64,000 nt of DNA from Spartinivicinus ruber (GCF_011009015.1 NZ_CP048878.1:6295001-6359000); one strand, 5' to 3'; shown: positions 8,801-17,572, numbered from the stretch's first letter. Notes: generated by a model from the letters alone, not told the origin. Translations and numbers: made by a program.

Positions 8801-11800
8801 AGCCGCTCCGATGATGCGGATGCCGCTATGGAGAAATCCGTCATCCGAACGTATCTGTCTAATGCGGCTGATGGTGGTGACGAGTCGGCTGCCATGCTCC
8901 ATGATAACCTCGAAAAAGTGCTTGAAGGGCGTTTCGACGCAGAAACGCATGCCTGTCAATTGAGGACACTATCCTCAGTGATTGATGAACTGGAGTTGGA
9001 GTATATCGATATTCTGAAAATCGATGTTCAACGTGCCGAGCTGGATGTTCTCAAGGGGATCGAGGCACGTCATTTCAGCAAAATTCGATGTGTGTCCCTC
9101 GAGATTCATGATGACCCAAAGGGCAAGACCTCAGGTAGGGTTAAAGAGGTTTCTGATCTTTTGGAAGGTGCAGGCTTTATCGTTAAGACCTCTCAGGATG
9201 AATATCTAATAGGCACTGACCGCTGGAACTGTGTTGCCTACCGTCCTGTAGGAGCTGAAAGAGATACCCGGGAATATGTGGAGATTCCTATCACACAAGG
9301 CAAAGTGGATGTACCTCTAAATACTCAGGAGATTAGAGACCGGTTGGCCAAAAAGTTACCCGCCTATATGATTCCGGACACAGTGCTTACTGTTGAGGCA
9401 CTTCCTATGACTGCACAGGGTAAGCTGGATAAGTGTGCCTTGTTGGATCTCGCGGATAGGGAAGAAAGCCATCCTTTGGCGATGTCTGGAGACAACCCAG
9501 TATTGTCAGGCCAGCCTGCTGTCATGAATGACAAGGTGGGCTCTAGGTTGTTCGTGGTTCACAATATGCTTGAGGTCTGGCGAGAAGTACTGCGCAGGCC
9601 TGGTCTGGGAGAAGATGATGACTTCTTCCACAATGGCGGAGATTCAATTCGTGCGATCTTGATGCAGTCAAAGCTGCGTAAACTGGGAATTGAGATCAGT
9701 TTGAGGGACTTGAACGCCAATCCGACGGTAACCACCCTGGCGGATATTGTCGCCGAGCCTGCTTCGGAGCAGAGTAACCTAGCTTTGCAGGAAGAAGAGG
9801 ACCAGGCCATAGCCAGTTTGCTGGAGATTTGGCGTATGATTTTGCGTAAACCTGATCTTGGGGAGGAGGACGACTTTTTCCACAATGGTGGGGATTCAAT
9901 CCGAGCAATCCTGATGCAGTCCGAAGCACGGAAAGCAGGTATTTCCATCAGTCTACGTGAGTTGAACAACCAGCCAACCGTTGCCGGTTTGTTGGCCACT
10001 TCAAAAGGTGCCGTTAAATCGGCACTTGAAGCGACTTCCGCCAAGGTTCCTGAAAATTCATCAGGAGGCATTGAATGGGCCAGGAAGCCTGGAAATGCAA
10101 GTTCTTGGGTGGCATCAGGGATGCAGCGGATGATGTTGACTGCTTCCATGATCCGGAATGACCCCCAAGTTTACCATAATGCGACTGTCACACCTGTATT
10201 GGTGCGATACCGTCATGAATGTTTTGCAGATGTTCTTAGAGCGCTTCGCAGGGCGCATCCAATCCTAAAATCACGCTTGGTGTTTAATGAAGCTGGCATG
10301 TCGTTTGAGATTGATCCAGCTCTGGAAAATGCTGGCTTTGAATATCATGACTTGACAGAGGTTGAATTTGAAAAGGCCAACCAGATCATTCAGGAGGCGG
10401 TGTATGAGGAACGTTCGACACCATTCAACCCCCATAAAGGGGATTTGGTCAGGTTCCAGGTGTTTGAACGCGCTGTCGATCGGTTTGATATCCTGGTTGC
10501 AGAGCATCACGCTGCATTGGATGGCCTCAGTCTGAATGCGATGATCACGGAACTTGTCCGTCGATATATGGGGCAGCCGGTTGAGACTTCGGACGATATT
10601 GCGGTGTTCGAAGCCTTGGCCAGTGATGAGACTGCGGCTGGTAAGTCCAATGACAGTCGCTGTTTCTGGCAGAAAATGTTTGTTGGAAAAACGTCTTCAG
10701 AACCTGTTGTACCTGTCAGGTCGGTCAGTGACACAACGGATATGCATCAGGTAGATGTGTTGTCCTCTGCTGAGGCGTATGATGCCATCGGTCCCTATTC
10801 CCGTCATCTTGGGGTCTCTACAAAGGCTTTGCTTTTCGGGCTGCATGCAAGCGCTATGTCCGTAGCATTGGGCAATCGGCCATCCAGCCTTGGTTGCGTA
10901 TATTCACTGCGGCCTGAAGTAGAAGGGTCTGAACTAGCAATTGGGATGTTTTTGAATGTCTTGCCAGTCCCTCTATCGGAATCAGGAGATTTTGTAGTCG
11001 ATGCAAGGGCATTTGATGCTTTTGATCGCCAAGTCTTCACTCACAAAGCAATATCACATGAGCAATTGTCCCATTGGATAGGTGACCATGCGGAGATCGA
11101 TAGTATATTCAACTTTATCCAGTTCAATAAGCCAGATGAAAGTAATGGCGATTATCACCAAGTGGAAAACCGCTACTTCGCTGTGGATGCAATGATGCCT
11201 ATTGCGGTTGATTGGGATTTATCTGGCAACAGACTGACAGTTGGTTTTCAATATGATGCCTGCAAATTGGATTCTACAATTGCGAAGCGAATAGGTGACG
11301 AGATTAAAAACTCCGTCGATCAGTTGCTGAAAGCTAATGTGAGCAATACCAATGACTTGATTGCGGCCCAGGTCCTGAAGCATGTTTCCAAAATTGGTGA
11401 ATGTAGGGCAGAACCTACGGATTGGCTTTGTGATTTGGGATTTTCCTCCTTGCAGAGGGTCCGGCTGGCTGGTGCTTTGATGGAGCAAATGTCCTGCAGG
11501 TTTGCACTGCCGGAATTTGTGATGCTGGAAACCGTGGAGGCGATTATTGAATATTGCCAGGTCTATCTCACCTTGCGCCATGTGGGCTTCAATGAGTTGA
11601 CTACTGAGCGTGTAGATAAACCATCCGCGCGCGTAATTGGGTTCCAACAGGTTGGTGTAGCTCCGTCAGTCCTGGATCCGTGGTGCGATCTGTTGCCCAA
11701 GGATGTGGCGCTACATGGTCTGCGTTATCCGGACTTTGATAATCTTCCTGATATCCCATTCCAGGTTCTGATTCAGGCACTAGCTAAGGCGTTGCATCCC

Positions 11801-12301
11801 CTGGCGGACGTGCCGTTAGTATTTGTAGGAAGTTGCTTCGGGGCTGTTCTGGCCTATGAAACTGCACGGCTGCTGCAAATCGAACCCGTTGCGATGATTG
11901 TGATCGGGTCCGGTGCTCCCAACCCAGATGGTCCTGCACCAGGCTATCATTTGTTGAGTGACCAGGAGCTAAAGGATGAATTGCGCAGACTAAAAAGCAT
12001 GCCAGAGCATTTCCTGGATAATAATGAAATTCTAGCCCCTGTCTGCAAAGCTCTGCGAGGTATGTCAAAACTGGCAACCAGTTATGAAAGTGAGCTGAAA
12101 CCATTGAAGGTGTGCCAGGTTGTATCGATCTGGCCTACTGACGATATTACCGTTTCTAAAGAAGGCATGGAAGAATGGCTGACATTGACTAAGGGTGAGT
12201 TCACCAGCTTGGAAATTGCTGGTGAGCATGCGGTTCTGATAGATGATCCAAAGGTGGTTTTTGACCGTTCCGGCATAAGGAGTTATCTAGAGCTGAGCTG
12301 A
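5888..12301 (+). CDS. NRPS 2: C*-A(FkbM-MT)-PCP-PCP-C-PCP-TE
   Basis: A 2137-residue terminating synthetase. Residues 15-375 form a C-like domain where HHxxxDG is replaced by YITDIDG, so no catalytic His is present. Adenylation domain 400-1195: LFTSGSTGHPKG at 548-559, VYGPTEATVN, A8 near 788-807, A10 lysine K1179. It is split after A8 by an FkbM-type methyltransferase (about 850-1120: VVFDVGANIG, FAFEP, ILKIDVQRAELD, LEIHDD). My by-eye specificity code is D-A-K-D-L-G-V-V-N-K, close to the known glutamate code. Twin carriers (S1253, S1337) share DDFFHNGGDSIRAILMQS. The C domain at about 1403-1815 has an intact HHAALDG (1540-1546). A third carrier has LGFSSL (S1854). The thioesterase (1912-2137) has GSCFG with C1983 as nucleophile and H2114. 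A GAGAGG lies before the ATG. Confidence 0.95.
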   Translation: MITNELQNQTHAVVEGFPLSPVQAGALAAYQDRHRDNVWIECAWDSPASVQEVRTRLEEAVSAHGIFSVRIHIEQFSGESLQVLGEGQIRIELVEDRDIFDNLLSQRFELTGVETLRVAMLVNADGLIRLGLSAPPYITDIDGLLRCLGKDLPTEELMFQHFSEWCLEQSGSGMPPSIASSLVSFRPALGNPEAYRTSQVAKIITSDQLLSDIQVVSATYSVLMPVLEKSPNGHQCITVSADGRFFEDFGVMAGPFRVAVPLLLEAKQEIGVNDLTGRVKKILAENTTKIQISGMVHTKPQPCLVTSVSCPATHEVFEDASIKLETGEQAELSILITQTSNSRNIQVASTLADVDDAGLEALVRAIADALGQMEDSSCSFNLAQLIGCDRPDFPAVASTRKTIIDLFRETISHIPEEVAFITDEYRYHFWELDQESEALAARLAKEHAPGSRIMIFADRSFDAMVSMFGVLKAGMVCVPVMQEYPDRRILDIHRLSGAMGAVAEPSELERARRLTGGKVLAARGHAPQQKGELVQASYDAESCAYILFTSGSTGHPKGVAVTHASVSNLLNALKNRIYAGATGILRMSVNAPLAFDASMKQFFQAAIGRTIVPIPADVRRDPESMIEYVERMEIEALDVTPTILKAMIAAGFGPDKCAMPRWILVGGEAMDQELWDIARAWQDCEVWNVYGPTEATVNTLVARVKDFSVPTLGYPLENIHVACVDENGLEVPVGATGELIISGAGIAQGYVGASESEQVRFSRSGSGAATYLSGDLVRKQSNGSYAFVSRCDDQVKIAGQRMELGEVKSCLVEMPEVSDAAVIIDKRMDGAPRLVAAVVTLNSGIQLEEKDDYLVVDLPTGHKVASVNVNETNYQFKEIFEDRIYTSPDIRYPKDAVVFDVGANIGMFSMFVAQNVPHAKIFAFEPLAPIRKRLESNVTRYVPNAKVLPYGLSDHKGEVEFTYYPGYSMMSSRSDDADAAMEKSVIRTYLSNAADGGDESAAMLHDNLEKVLEGRFDAETHACQLRTLSSVIDELELEYIDILKIDVQRAELDVLKGIEARHFSKIRCVSLEIHDDPKGKTSGRVKEVSDLLEGAGFIVKTSQDEYLIGTDRWNCVAYRPVGAERDTREYVEIPITQGKVDVPLNTQEIRDRLAKKLPAYMIPDTVLTVEALPMTAQGKLDKCALLDLADREESHPLAMSGDNPVLSGQPAVMNDKVGSRLFVVHNMLEVWREVLRRPGLGEDDDFFHNGGDSIRAILMQSKLRKLGIEISLRDLNANPTVTTLADIVAEPASEQSNLALQEEEDQAIASLLEIWRMILRKPDLGEEDDFFHNGGDSIRAILMQSEARKAGISISLRELNNQPTVAGLLATSKGAVKSALEATSAKVPENSSGGIEWARKPGNASSWVASGMQRMMLTASMIRNDPQVYHNATVTPVLVRYRHECFADVLRALRRAHPILKSRLVFNEAGMSFEIDPALENAGFEYHDLTEVEFEKANQIIQEAVYEERSTPFNPHKGDLVRFQVFERAVDRFDILVAEHHAALDGLSLNAMITELVRRYMGQPVETSDDIAVFEALASDETAAGKSNDSRCFWQKMFVGKTSSEPVVPVRSVSDTTDMHQVDVLSSAEAYDAIGPYSRHLGVSTKALLFGLHASAMSVALGNRPSSLGCVYSLRPEVEGSELAIGMFLNVLPVPLSESGDFVVDARAFDAFDRQVFTHKAISHEQLSHWIGDHAEIDSIFNFIQFNKPDESNGDYHQVENRYFAVDAMMPIAVDWDLSGNRLTVGFQYDACKLDSTIAKRIGDEIKNSVDQLLKANVSNTNDLIAAQVLKHVSKIGECRAEPTDWLCDLGFSSLQRVRLAGALMEQMSCRFALPEFVMLETVEAIIEYCQVYLTLRHVGFNELTTERVDKPSARVIGFQQVGVAPSVLDPWCDLLPKDVALHGLRYPDFDNLPDIPFQVLIQALAKALHPLADVPLVFVGSCFGAVLAYETARLLQIEPVAMIVIGSGAPNPDGPAPGYHLLSDQELKDELRRLKSMPEHFLDNNEILAPVCKALRGMSKLATSYESELKPLKVCQVVSIWPTDDITVSKEGMEEWLTLTKGEFTSLEIAGEHAVLIDDPKVVFDRSGIRSYLELS

Positions 12302-12333
12302 CCTGCAGCGCCCTTTATGGATATTTTTTGGCT

Positions 12334-12357
12334 AGCCACCAGATAAGCAGGGTGGCT
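12334..12357 (+). terminator. stem-loop after NRPS 2
   Basis: Perfect 7-bp arms agccacc (12334-12340) and ggtggct (12351-12357) with a 10-base loop, starting 32 bp after the NRPS stop. No T-tract follows directly, so this could be a weak or Rho-assisted terminator or an RNA-stabilising hairpin. Confidence 0.35.
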
Positions 12358-12467
12358 GCCTCTGGAAAAAGTTTGATTTGGTGAATGATTTGTGTACCCA
12401 TTTTTAACGACAAGTACACAGCTGGGTAAATAGTTCATAAGTAGTAAGAGACAATCAGGAGAAAAAA

Positions 12468-13028
12468 ATGAATAGCTTCCCTCAGAAACTTTCGCGCCCT
12501 ACAAAACTGCTCCACTGGCTGATTGCCCTGGGAATGATCGGGCTGCTACTCCTTGGCTGGTATATGGCTGAATATCAGGTGTTTAGTCTGTATGACTGGC
12601 ATAAATCGCTCGGAGTTGTTCTTTTTGTTATAGCCGTCATGCGAATTGCTTGGCGTTTGAAGGAGGGGTGGCCTGATGCAGTATCGGATAGTCCGAAGTT
12701 GCAGAGAGTTGTTGCACGAGCGACACACTGGGTGCTGATCATCTGCACTGCTGCAATGCCCATTTCCGGCATGGTTTCATCTGGCTACAGCGGTTATGGA
12801 TTTGGGCTGTTTGGCCTGGCAATTGTTCCAACAAGTACTCCAATAATGGAAAATGGAGAGTTTAAGGGAATGACGCCATTTGATGCAGACTTGGCTGCAT
12901 TAGGGCACGACATTCATGAAATCGGAATGTGGGTTATGGCAGTGGTGATTATCCTGCATGTCTTAGCAGCCATGAAGCATCACTTACTTGATCGTGATGC
13001 TACCCTTAGACGCATGCTGCGCACCTAA
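12468..13028 (+). CDS. cytochrome b561 family membrane protein
   Basis: A 186-residue integral membrane protein with four predicted hydrophobic helices and the His pattern of the bacterial cytochrome b561 family: H16-W near the first helix, W-H-K after the second, T-H-W in the third, and a late G-H-D-I-H plus LHVLAAMKHH near the C-terminus. These proteins bind two b haems and move electrons from quinol, for example to superoxide or periplasmic acceptors. AGGAG precedes the ATG. It follows the NRPS after 166 bp that hold a stem-loop, so it probably has its own promoter. As cargo it might supply electrons or manage oxidative stress; a link to the peptide pathway is not shown. Confidence 0.85.
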   Translation: MNSFPQKLSRPTKLLHWLIALGMIGLLLLGWYMAEYQVFSLYDWHKSLGVVLFVIAVMRIAWRLKEGWPDAVSDSPKLQRVVARATHWVLIICTAAMPISGMVSSGYSGYGFGLFGLAIVPTSTPIMENGEFKGMTPFDADLAALGHDIHEIGMWVMAVVIILHVLAAMKHHLLDRDATLRRMLRT

Positions 13029-13227
13029 CGGGAGTCCTTTTATACCCATTCATTTCTGGCAATTGGGCTCAGCATTTTGAAGGGGAGTTCACTGCCGAGA
13101 TAGCAGTCATAGATATAATTGCCTTACTCTGCCTGAGGTCTCGGCGATCAAAATTAATCAATTAAAAGAATTGATGGTTTGGAACTAGCCAAAACCCATC
13201 AAATACTAAAGAAAGATGTAGAAGAAG

Positions 13228-14385
13228 ATGACTGATACATGGGCGGGCCGTTTTCCTCCGAATGAGATAATTTCACTGCTTAACGTAAATAGGCGGTACA
13301 ATCTAGCGGAAAGTACATCACAAAATCTGAGCTTTGAAGAGTTACTGGATTTTGTAGGACCAAATGCTGTTAGGAATATATGTCTTGGTTATGGGGATTC
13401 ACAGGGACTTGAGTTTTTGAGGCAGATAGTGGGTCAGATGATGAATATCCCCGCTGAACATGTGATAAGCACGCAGGGTACGGCACTAGGACTTTATCTT
13501 CTTGCAGTGGAATTGTGCCGGCCAGGTGATGATGTAGTTATTTTCACCCCTTGTTTTCCACCCTCGCGTGACAGTCTTGTGGGTAGTGGTGTTAACCTGC
13601 GACAAGTGCCTTTGGAGTTTGATGATGGTTACCAGATTGACCTTGAATACTTCGCTGCATGCTTGACGGAAAACACCAGGTTAGTAAGTATAGCTACACC
13701 CCAGAACCCTAGTGGAGTAACGGTATCCCAGGAAACTATCGAGGCTATGTTGGAGCTTATGTTGAGGGTTTCGCCCTATGCCTATTTATTCATTGATGAA
13801 ACCTACCGTGAAGCGACATATGGTGAGGCTAAGGTGCCAGCAAGCTTCGCTGGTTTACATCCACGTATTATTACTGCTGCTTCGGTTTCCAAGGCCTACG
13901 GAGCTCCAGGGCTCCGGGTTGGCTGGTTGACTGTGGAGGATGAAGAACTACGCCAACGCCTGATCACAGCCAAAATGAACATTGTAATCTCGGGCTCACC
14001 GTTGAATGAAAATCTTGCAGCTCTGTTGTTGGAGCAAAGAGCACAAATACTTACTTCAAGAAAAACTTTACTAAAGCAAGGGCTTTCTATTGTTGCTGAA
14101 TGGACCAGGATTCATGAGGAGTATTTGGATTGGGTGCGTCCAGATGGGGGGGCCTTATGCTGTATGCGTCTAAAGGAGAGTCAGTTCGATAGTGAAAGTT
14201 TGACTAGGTTCTGGAAAGGCTTAGCAGATAGAGAGTTGCAGTTGGCTGATGGTCATTGGTTTGGAGAATGTGGAAGGGTTTTTCGTCTGGGATTTGGTTA
14301 TTTATCACTGAATACACTGGCTGAGGCACTTGACCTGCTTGGGGATGCGTTAAAGGATTTCAGTGCTGCAAAAGAACCTTTATGA
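13228..14385 (+). CDS. PLP-dependent fold-type I aminotransferase, possibly VioD-like
   Basis: A 385-residue class I/II aminotransferase-fold enzyme. Visible landmarks are YNLAES near the N-terminus, LGYGDSQG, the STQGTALGLYL cofactor loop, PQNPSG, FIDETYRE with the PLP-pyridine Asp, SVSKAYGAPGLRVGW with the Schiff-base Lys, and a C-terminal FRLGFGYL carrying the substrate-carboxylate Arg. The N-terminal spacing recalls capreomycidine-synthase-like enzymes (VioD), which act on a beta-hydroxyarginine made by a dioxygenase. That comparison is from memory and uncertain. Its position beside two dioxygenases and an NRPS suggests it makes or modifies a building block. It converges on tnsE with only 61 bp between the stops, and no terminator is evident there. 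Confidence 0.82.
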   Translation: MTDTWAGRFPPNEIISLLNVNRRYNLAESTSQNLSFEELLDFVGPNAVRNICLGYGDSQGLEFLRQIVGQMMNIPAEHVISTQGTALGLYLLAVELCRPGDDVVIFTPCFPPSRDSLVGSGVNLRQVPLEFDDGYQIDLEYFAACLTENTRLVSIATPQNPSGVTVSQETIEAMLELMLRVSPYAYLFIDETYREATYGEAKVPASFAGLHPRIITAASVSKAYGAPGLRVGWLTVEDEELRQRLITAKMNIVISGSPLNENLAALLLEQRAQILTSRKTLLKQGLSIVAEWTRIHEEYLDWVRPDGGALCCMRLKESQFDSESLTRFWKGLADRELQLADGHWFGECGRVFRLGFGYLSLNTLAEALDLLGDALKDFSAAKEPL

Positions 14386-14446
14386 AGCCAAAAGCCACTT
14401 TCTGATAACTTTGTTCCTTCATGATTGCAAAATTTCAAATAGGCAC

Positions 14447-16039
14447 TTAGATTAGATTAATTTTATAAGCAGCTCGCGCTACCCAAGATTCCAACGCTTC
14501 ATCCTCGTTTTTAATCTTTTTATCTGGGTGGTCCAAGTAATAACGAGAAACTGTCTGCTCAGTGATATTTCTGCGTTCCCATTTAACGGAGTTGGACATC
14601 AGGTCTTTGAGGATTTGGTCTTTTAAATTGCACTCTTCAGCAGGGTCTGCTCGATATATAAGAGTTGATAGGCTTTGCTCTGGTTTAAGCTCAATTTCCA
14701 GTAAATATACTATGGTATTTTCATCTCGCTGTAAGGTGACGAAGGAGTATTGCCTTTCACGACCATCAATTAAATGTGCTGTTTTACAGTTACAACGAGG
14801 CACGTTGCCTGTTTGTACAGTGCTTTTCCAGCTATGTTTTTGCTCGAGTTGTTCTAATAGTTTGTGAAACAGGGTGAATTTGTCTTGTGCTTCTACCAGG
14901 TCAGATTCAATTCGAGTGTCAATGTCTGCTCGTGGTACTGTACCAGTCGCGTCAGACTGAGTAATACCAACGCTATCTTCTAACTCTTTTTCTTCTACAT
15001 CAGACTGTTCTCCTGCTGGCAAAAATTGAACATGCCTTGGTGAACGTTTCATGTCGATTTCAAGATCAAAATGTAAGCCGGCAGGAGAGACTGTTAGAAG
15101 GCGGTGTTTATTAGTTGGCCTGGGTGTGGCATCTGGATCAATTTCATTTTTTTCTGAGGCTTTAGTTTGCTCTGTAGTCCTTGTTCTATCAGTTTTATTT
15201 TCGCTATCTGTGATCACAATTTGGTCATCAGGATGACTGAACCAGACCTTTTCTAGTGGAGGAGACGGTAGTCCCGCAATAGATTGAATCCTCCGAATAT
15301 AATGATGATTTTGCTCTCCATCAGTGAAGCCTGACCAAGAGATTTCACAGCCTTCAAGACTGGGTGGTGTGAAGTTAAATGACCACCGTTCTACTCCTGA
15401 TTCAATACGTGCCTCTTTGTTTTGATGGCGGTAAATAGAACAAAAGCTGTTTTCTGCATCATTGTTAAATAACAACCATGTAAAGTACTTTCTGTATTCC
15501 TGGTTGTTAAGGTATGCAATAGGAATATCTGGCATCAAGTTGATAGTACCTTCCCAGTTAGTTTTGCTCACATTAGCGATTGATCGTGTAGTGCCTTCTA
15601 ACATGGCCACACGAACCAACTCTGCCGAACAGAGGTGAAGTCGGCGGGCGAGCTCAAGAGAGGGTAACCAGTAAATCTTGTGTTCACTTTCAATACAAAA
15701 TACAACTTGGTCTTTTAATTGATCATAATATTCACTCATTCGTTGAAGGCTACCAGGCATGTCTTTGTATGTTTTCTGCTGCCATAAGTGTGTTGGTGGT
15801 AAAATAAATCGACCTCTGTAGCCGGTTATAGCCTGGTTATCACTGGTGATTGGGAAAATACTGCCAACAGTCAGTGCAGGAATGGCATCAATGGGAAATG
15901 CTTTTCGTAGAGGCTGATTTTCTGGTGTTAAAAAATAGGCAACTATTTTCCAGCCTTCAGATGGCTTTCTGTAAAGGTCACCCAATAACAATAACTTTGA
16001 TCCTTCTGGAATGCCTTTAAAATATGTATTACTTGCCAC
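14447..16039 (-). CDS. tnsE: Tn7-like TnsE, target selector for mobile plasmids/replicating DNA
   Basis: A 530-residue protein close in length to Tn7 TnsE (538). Recognisable shared blocks are the LPSLELARRLHL segment (about 125-136), SGVERWSFNFTPPSLEGCEI in the middle, and the C-terminal EALESWVARAA. In Tn7, TnsE directs insertion into conjugal plasmids and lagging-strand DNA by contacting the beta clamp. The middle (about 275-370) is low-complexity and acidic, as in Tn7 TnsE. It is last in the tnsABCDE operon, overlapping tnsD by 11 bp. The conserved C-terminal half is the DNA-binding part in the family. Its intact frame suggests the element kept the plasmid-targeting route. Confidence 0.88.
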   Translation of the reverse strand: MASNTYFKGIPEGSKLLLLGDLYRKPSEGWKIVAYFLTPENQPLRKAFPIDAIPALTVGSIFPITSDNQAITGYRGRFILPPTHLWQQKTYKDMPGSLQRMSEYYDQLKDQVVFCIESEHKIYWLPSLELARRLHLCSAELVRVAMLEGTTRSIANVSKTNWEGTINLMPDIPIAYLNNQEYRKYFTWLLFNNDAENSFCSIYRHQNKEARIESGVERWSFNFTPPSLEGCEISWSGFTDGEQNHHYIRRIQSIAGLPSPPLEKVWFSHPDDQIVITDSENKTDRTRTTEQTKASEKNEIDPDATPRPTNKHRLLTVSPAGLHFDLEIDMKRSPRHVQFLPAGEQSDVEEKELEDSVGITQSDATGTVPRADIDTRIESDLVEAQDKFTLFHKLLEQLEQKHSWKSTVQTGNVPRCNCKTAHLIDGRERQYSFVTLQRDENTIVYLLEIELKPEQSLSTLIYRADPAEECNLKDQILKDLMSNSVKWERRNITEQTVSRYYLDHPDKKIKNEDEALESWVARAAYKINLI

Positions 16040-17570
16040 TTTTTCCTGTGCCTTCTAGTTTCTTAATTATTGTTTTAACCTTTTTTGTTAGCTTTTCTCT
16101 GTGAAGTCCAGCTTTTCTTTCAAGCTTCCAAACTATCACATTCTCACCACTTTTTGTCAGCTCTTGTGCTTCTTTTTGAAGTCGACGGATTTGATAGTTC
16201 TCAGTACTTTCACAGTGCTTATTTAGCCACTGATTAGACTTTGGTAAATCAGCCAAGTGTTTTTCGATGGTGCTTGCCATGTCTAGTTGGTGAATGAGAA
16301 ATGTTTTAGTTAATTGGGGGTAGTTCTCTGATTTGATCAGCTCAGCAAGCAGAGCTTTTAGTTGTCTTATGGTTGAAAGGTCCCTTTTTCGCCAGTTAGC
16401 GCCATAGTGTTGTTTGGGACTAACTCGCTCAGGCTTGTTTTTTCTGAGCCATGCTTGGTCATGTTTATAAAGCCAGGCATAAAGGGCTCCGCCAACTGTT
16501 TGTTGCCTTAGCGCTTTCACTCCCATACCAGGGTGTTTTGTCATGACCTTTAACCACTGTTTTCGCTTATCTTGAATAGCAGCAGTTGATGGCTTTTTAG
16601 TTGAAGCCCTTGGTTTAGCTATTTCTGGTACCTTTGAAAACTGCTGCACTTGTTCAATAATGTCTACTGCATCATCTTCAGGAAGAAAACTTTGCCAAAC
16701 TAAAGTATGGCGTAGTGGGTGGAAAGACTTTCTGTGCTTTCGAAACAGGTTTACCAACCATGAGTCGCTTTGTTCGAGGCAATACTCCACCTGTAGTCTA
16801 AATAAGCTATTCTGCCAATCTTGGACTACATGTTTTACGATTTGGCTGTGATTGATACGACTACCTTTAATCATGCCACGGTGAGTGGCTATCCAGCGGT
16901 AGAATTGAGTCCATTGCCACTGGCTTATTTTGTTACCAATAGGTAGTGATAGAAGCTGATTGATAAGCTCGATAACAGCCCATTCTTTTTTTGATAAGTG
17001 AATGGTTGAATTTGGTAAACCGAACATTTTTTGGGGTGGCAAAACATAAAGGTGTTTAGCCTTAGGGTGAAAAAAGATTGCTGTTTCAATTAAAGGCACA
17101 CTATGTTGATGGCAAACTGCTATACCTGGGATTTGGTGAATACGTTTCCAGTAGGCTTCGCCATATTGCTGCTGTTGGTCTTCTATACAGTAGGGGCAGT
17201 GGCGAAAGTAGGTAGGGGTTTTTATTGATGAGGCTGCAACACCAAGCCTCGTATGGATATTTCCTCCATAAGTAGACTTCATTGAAATTAAAACTTTATC
17301 GGAATTCTCTGGTGCAATAAATGGCAAATATAATGGGGCTAGTGTGTGATTCTGAATGATTTCGTCAACACTCGTTTGCCAGACTGTATTTGTTGATTTT
17401 ACTAATTCAGGTAGGTGACTGGGAAAGTCTGGAACTGCCACAACTGTTTTGCTGTTAAATAGGTCTTGGATGATCGCTTTTTGGTTTTCTTGCCCTGTGT
17501 GAGCCCCATATCGTGCAATTAGGCTGTACAATAACTCATCTGGATAAGAGCAAGGAAAATAAGCAACCAT
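16029..17570 (-). CDS. tnsD: Tn7-like TnsD (TniQ family), attTn7 target selector
   Basis: A 513-residue TniQ-type protein, matching Tn7 TnsD (508). It begins with the family signature FPCSYPDELLYSLIARYGAH. A zinc ribbon (about residues 133-175) shows HCPYC and a later CHQHS, and repeated HTH-like regions follow to the C-terminus. TnsD binds the 3' end of glmS and recruits TnsC, giving the orientation-specific insertion just downstream; this element sits exactly there. It starts 2 bp after tnsC and overlaps tnsE. Full length with intact motifs argues for a functional or recently functional protein. Confidence 0.92.
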   Translation of the reverse strand: MVAYFPCSYPDELLYSLIARYGAHTGQENQKAIIQDLFNSKTVVAVPDFPSHLPELVKSTNTVWQTSVDEIIQNHTLAPLYLPFIAPENSDKVLISMKSTYGGNIHTRLGVAASSIKTPTYFRHCPYCIEDQQQQYGEAYWKRIHQIPGIAVCHQHSVPLIETAIFFHPKAKHLYVLPPQKMFGLPNSTIHLSKKEWAVIELINQLLSLPIGNKISQWQWTQFYRWIATHRGMIKGSRINHSQIVKHVVQDWQNSLFRLQVEYCLEQSDSWLVNLFRKHRKSFHPLRHTLVWQSFLPEDDAVDIIEQVQQFSKVPEIAKPRASTKKPSTAAIQDKRKQWLKVMTKHPGMGVKALRQQTVGGALYAWLYKHDQAWLRKNKPERVSPKQHYGANWRKRDLSTIRQLKALLAELIKSENYPQLTKTFLIHQLDMASTIEKHLADLPKSNQWLNKHCESTENYQIRRLQKEAQELTKSGENVIVWKLERKAGLHREKLTKKVKTIIKKLEGTGKSGK

Positions 17571-17572
17571 AC

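Noticed and set aside
9559-10149. 196-codon minus-strand frame inside NRPS 2
   Set aside because: Shadow of the twin carrier domains; its own internal repetition mirrors the PCP duplication.
12391-12420. Inverted repeat tgtgtac...gtacaca upstream of the b561 gene
   Set aside because: Perfect 7-bp arms but only 7 bp; could be an operator, though nothing else supports it.
14386-14446. Possible left end of the Tn7-like element between the aminotransferase and tnsE
   Set aside because: No TGT terminus and no caataaagtatcat-type site in these 61 bp; the gaps 12302-12467 and 13029-13227 also lack them.
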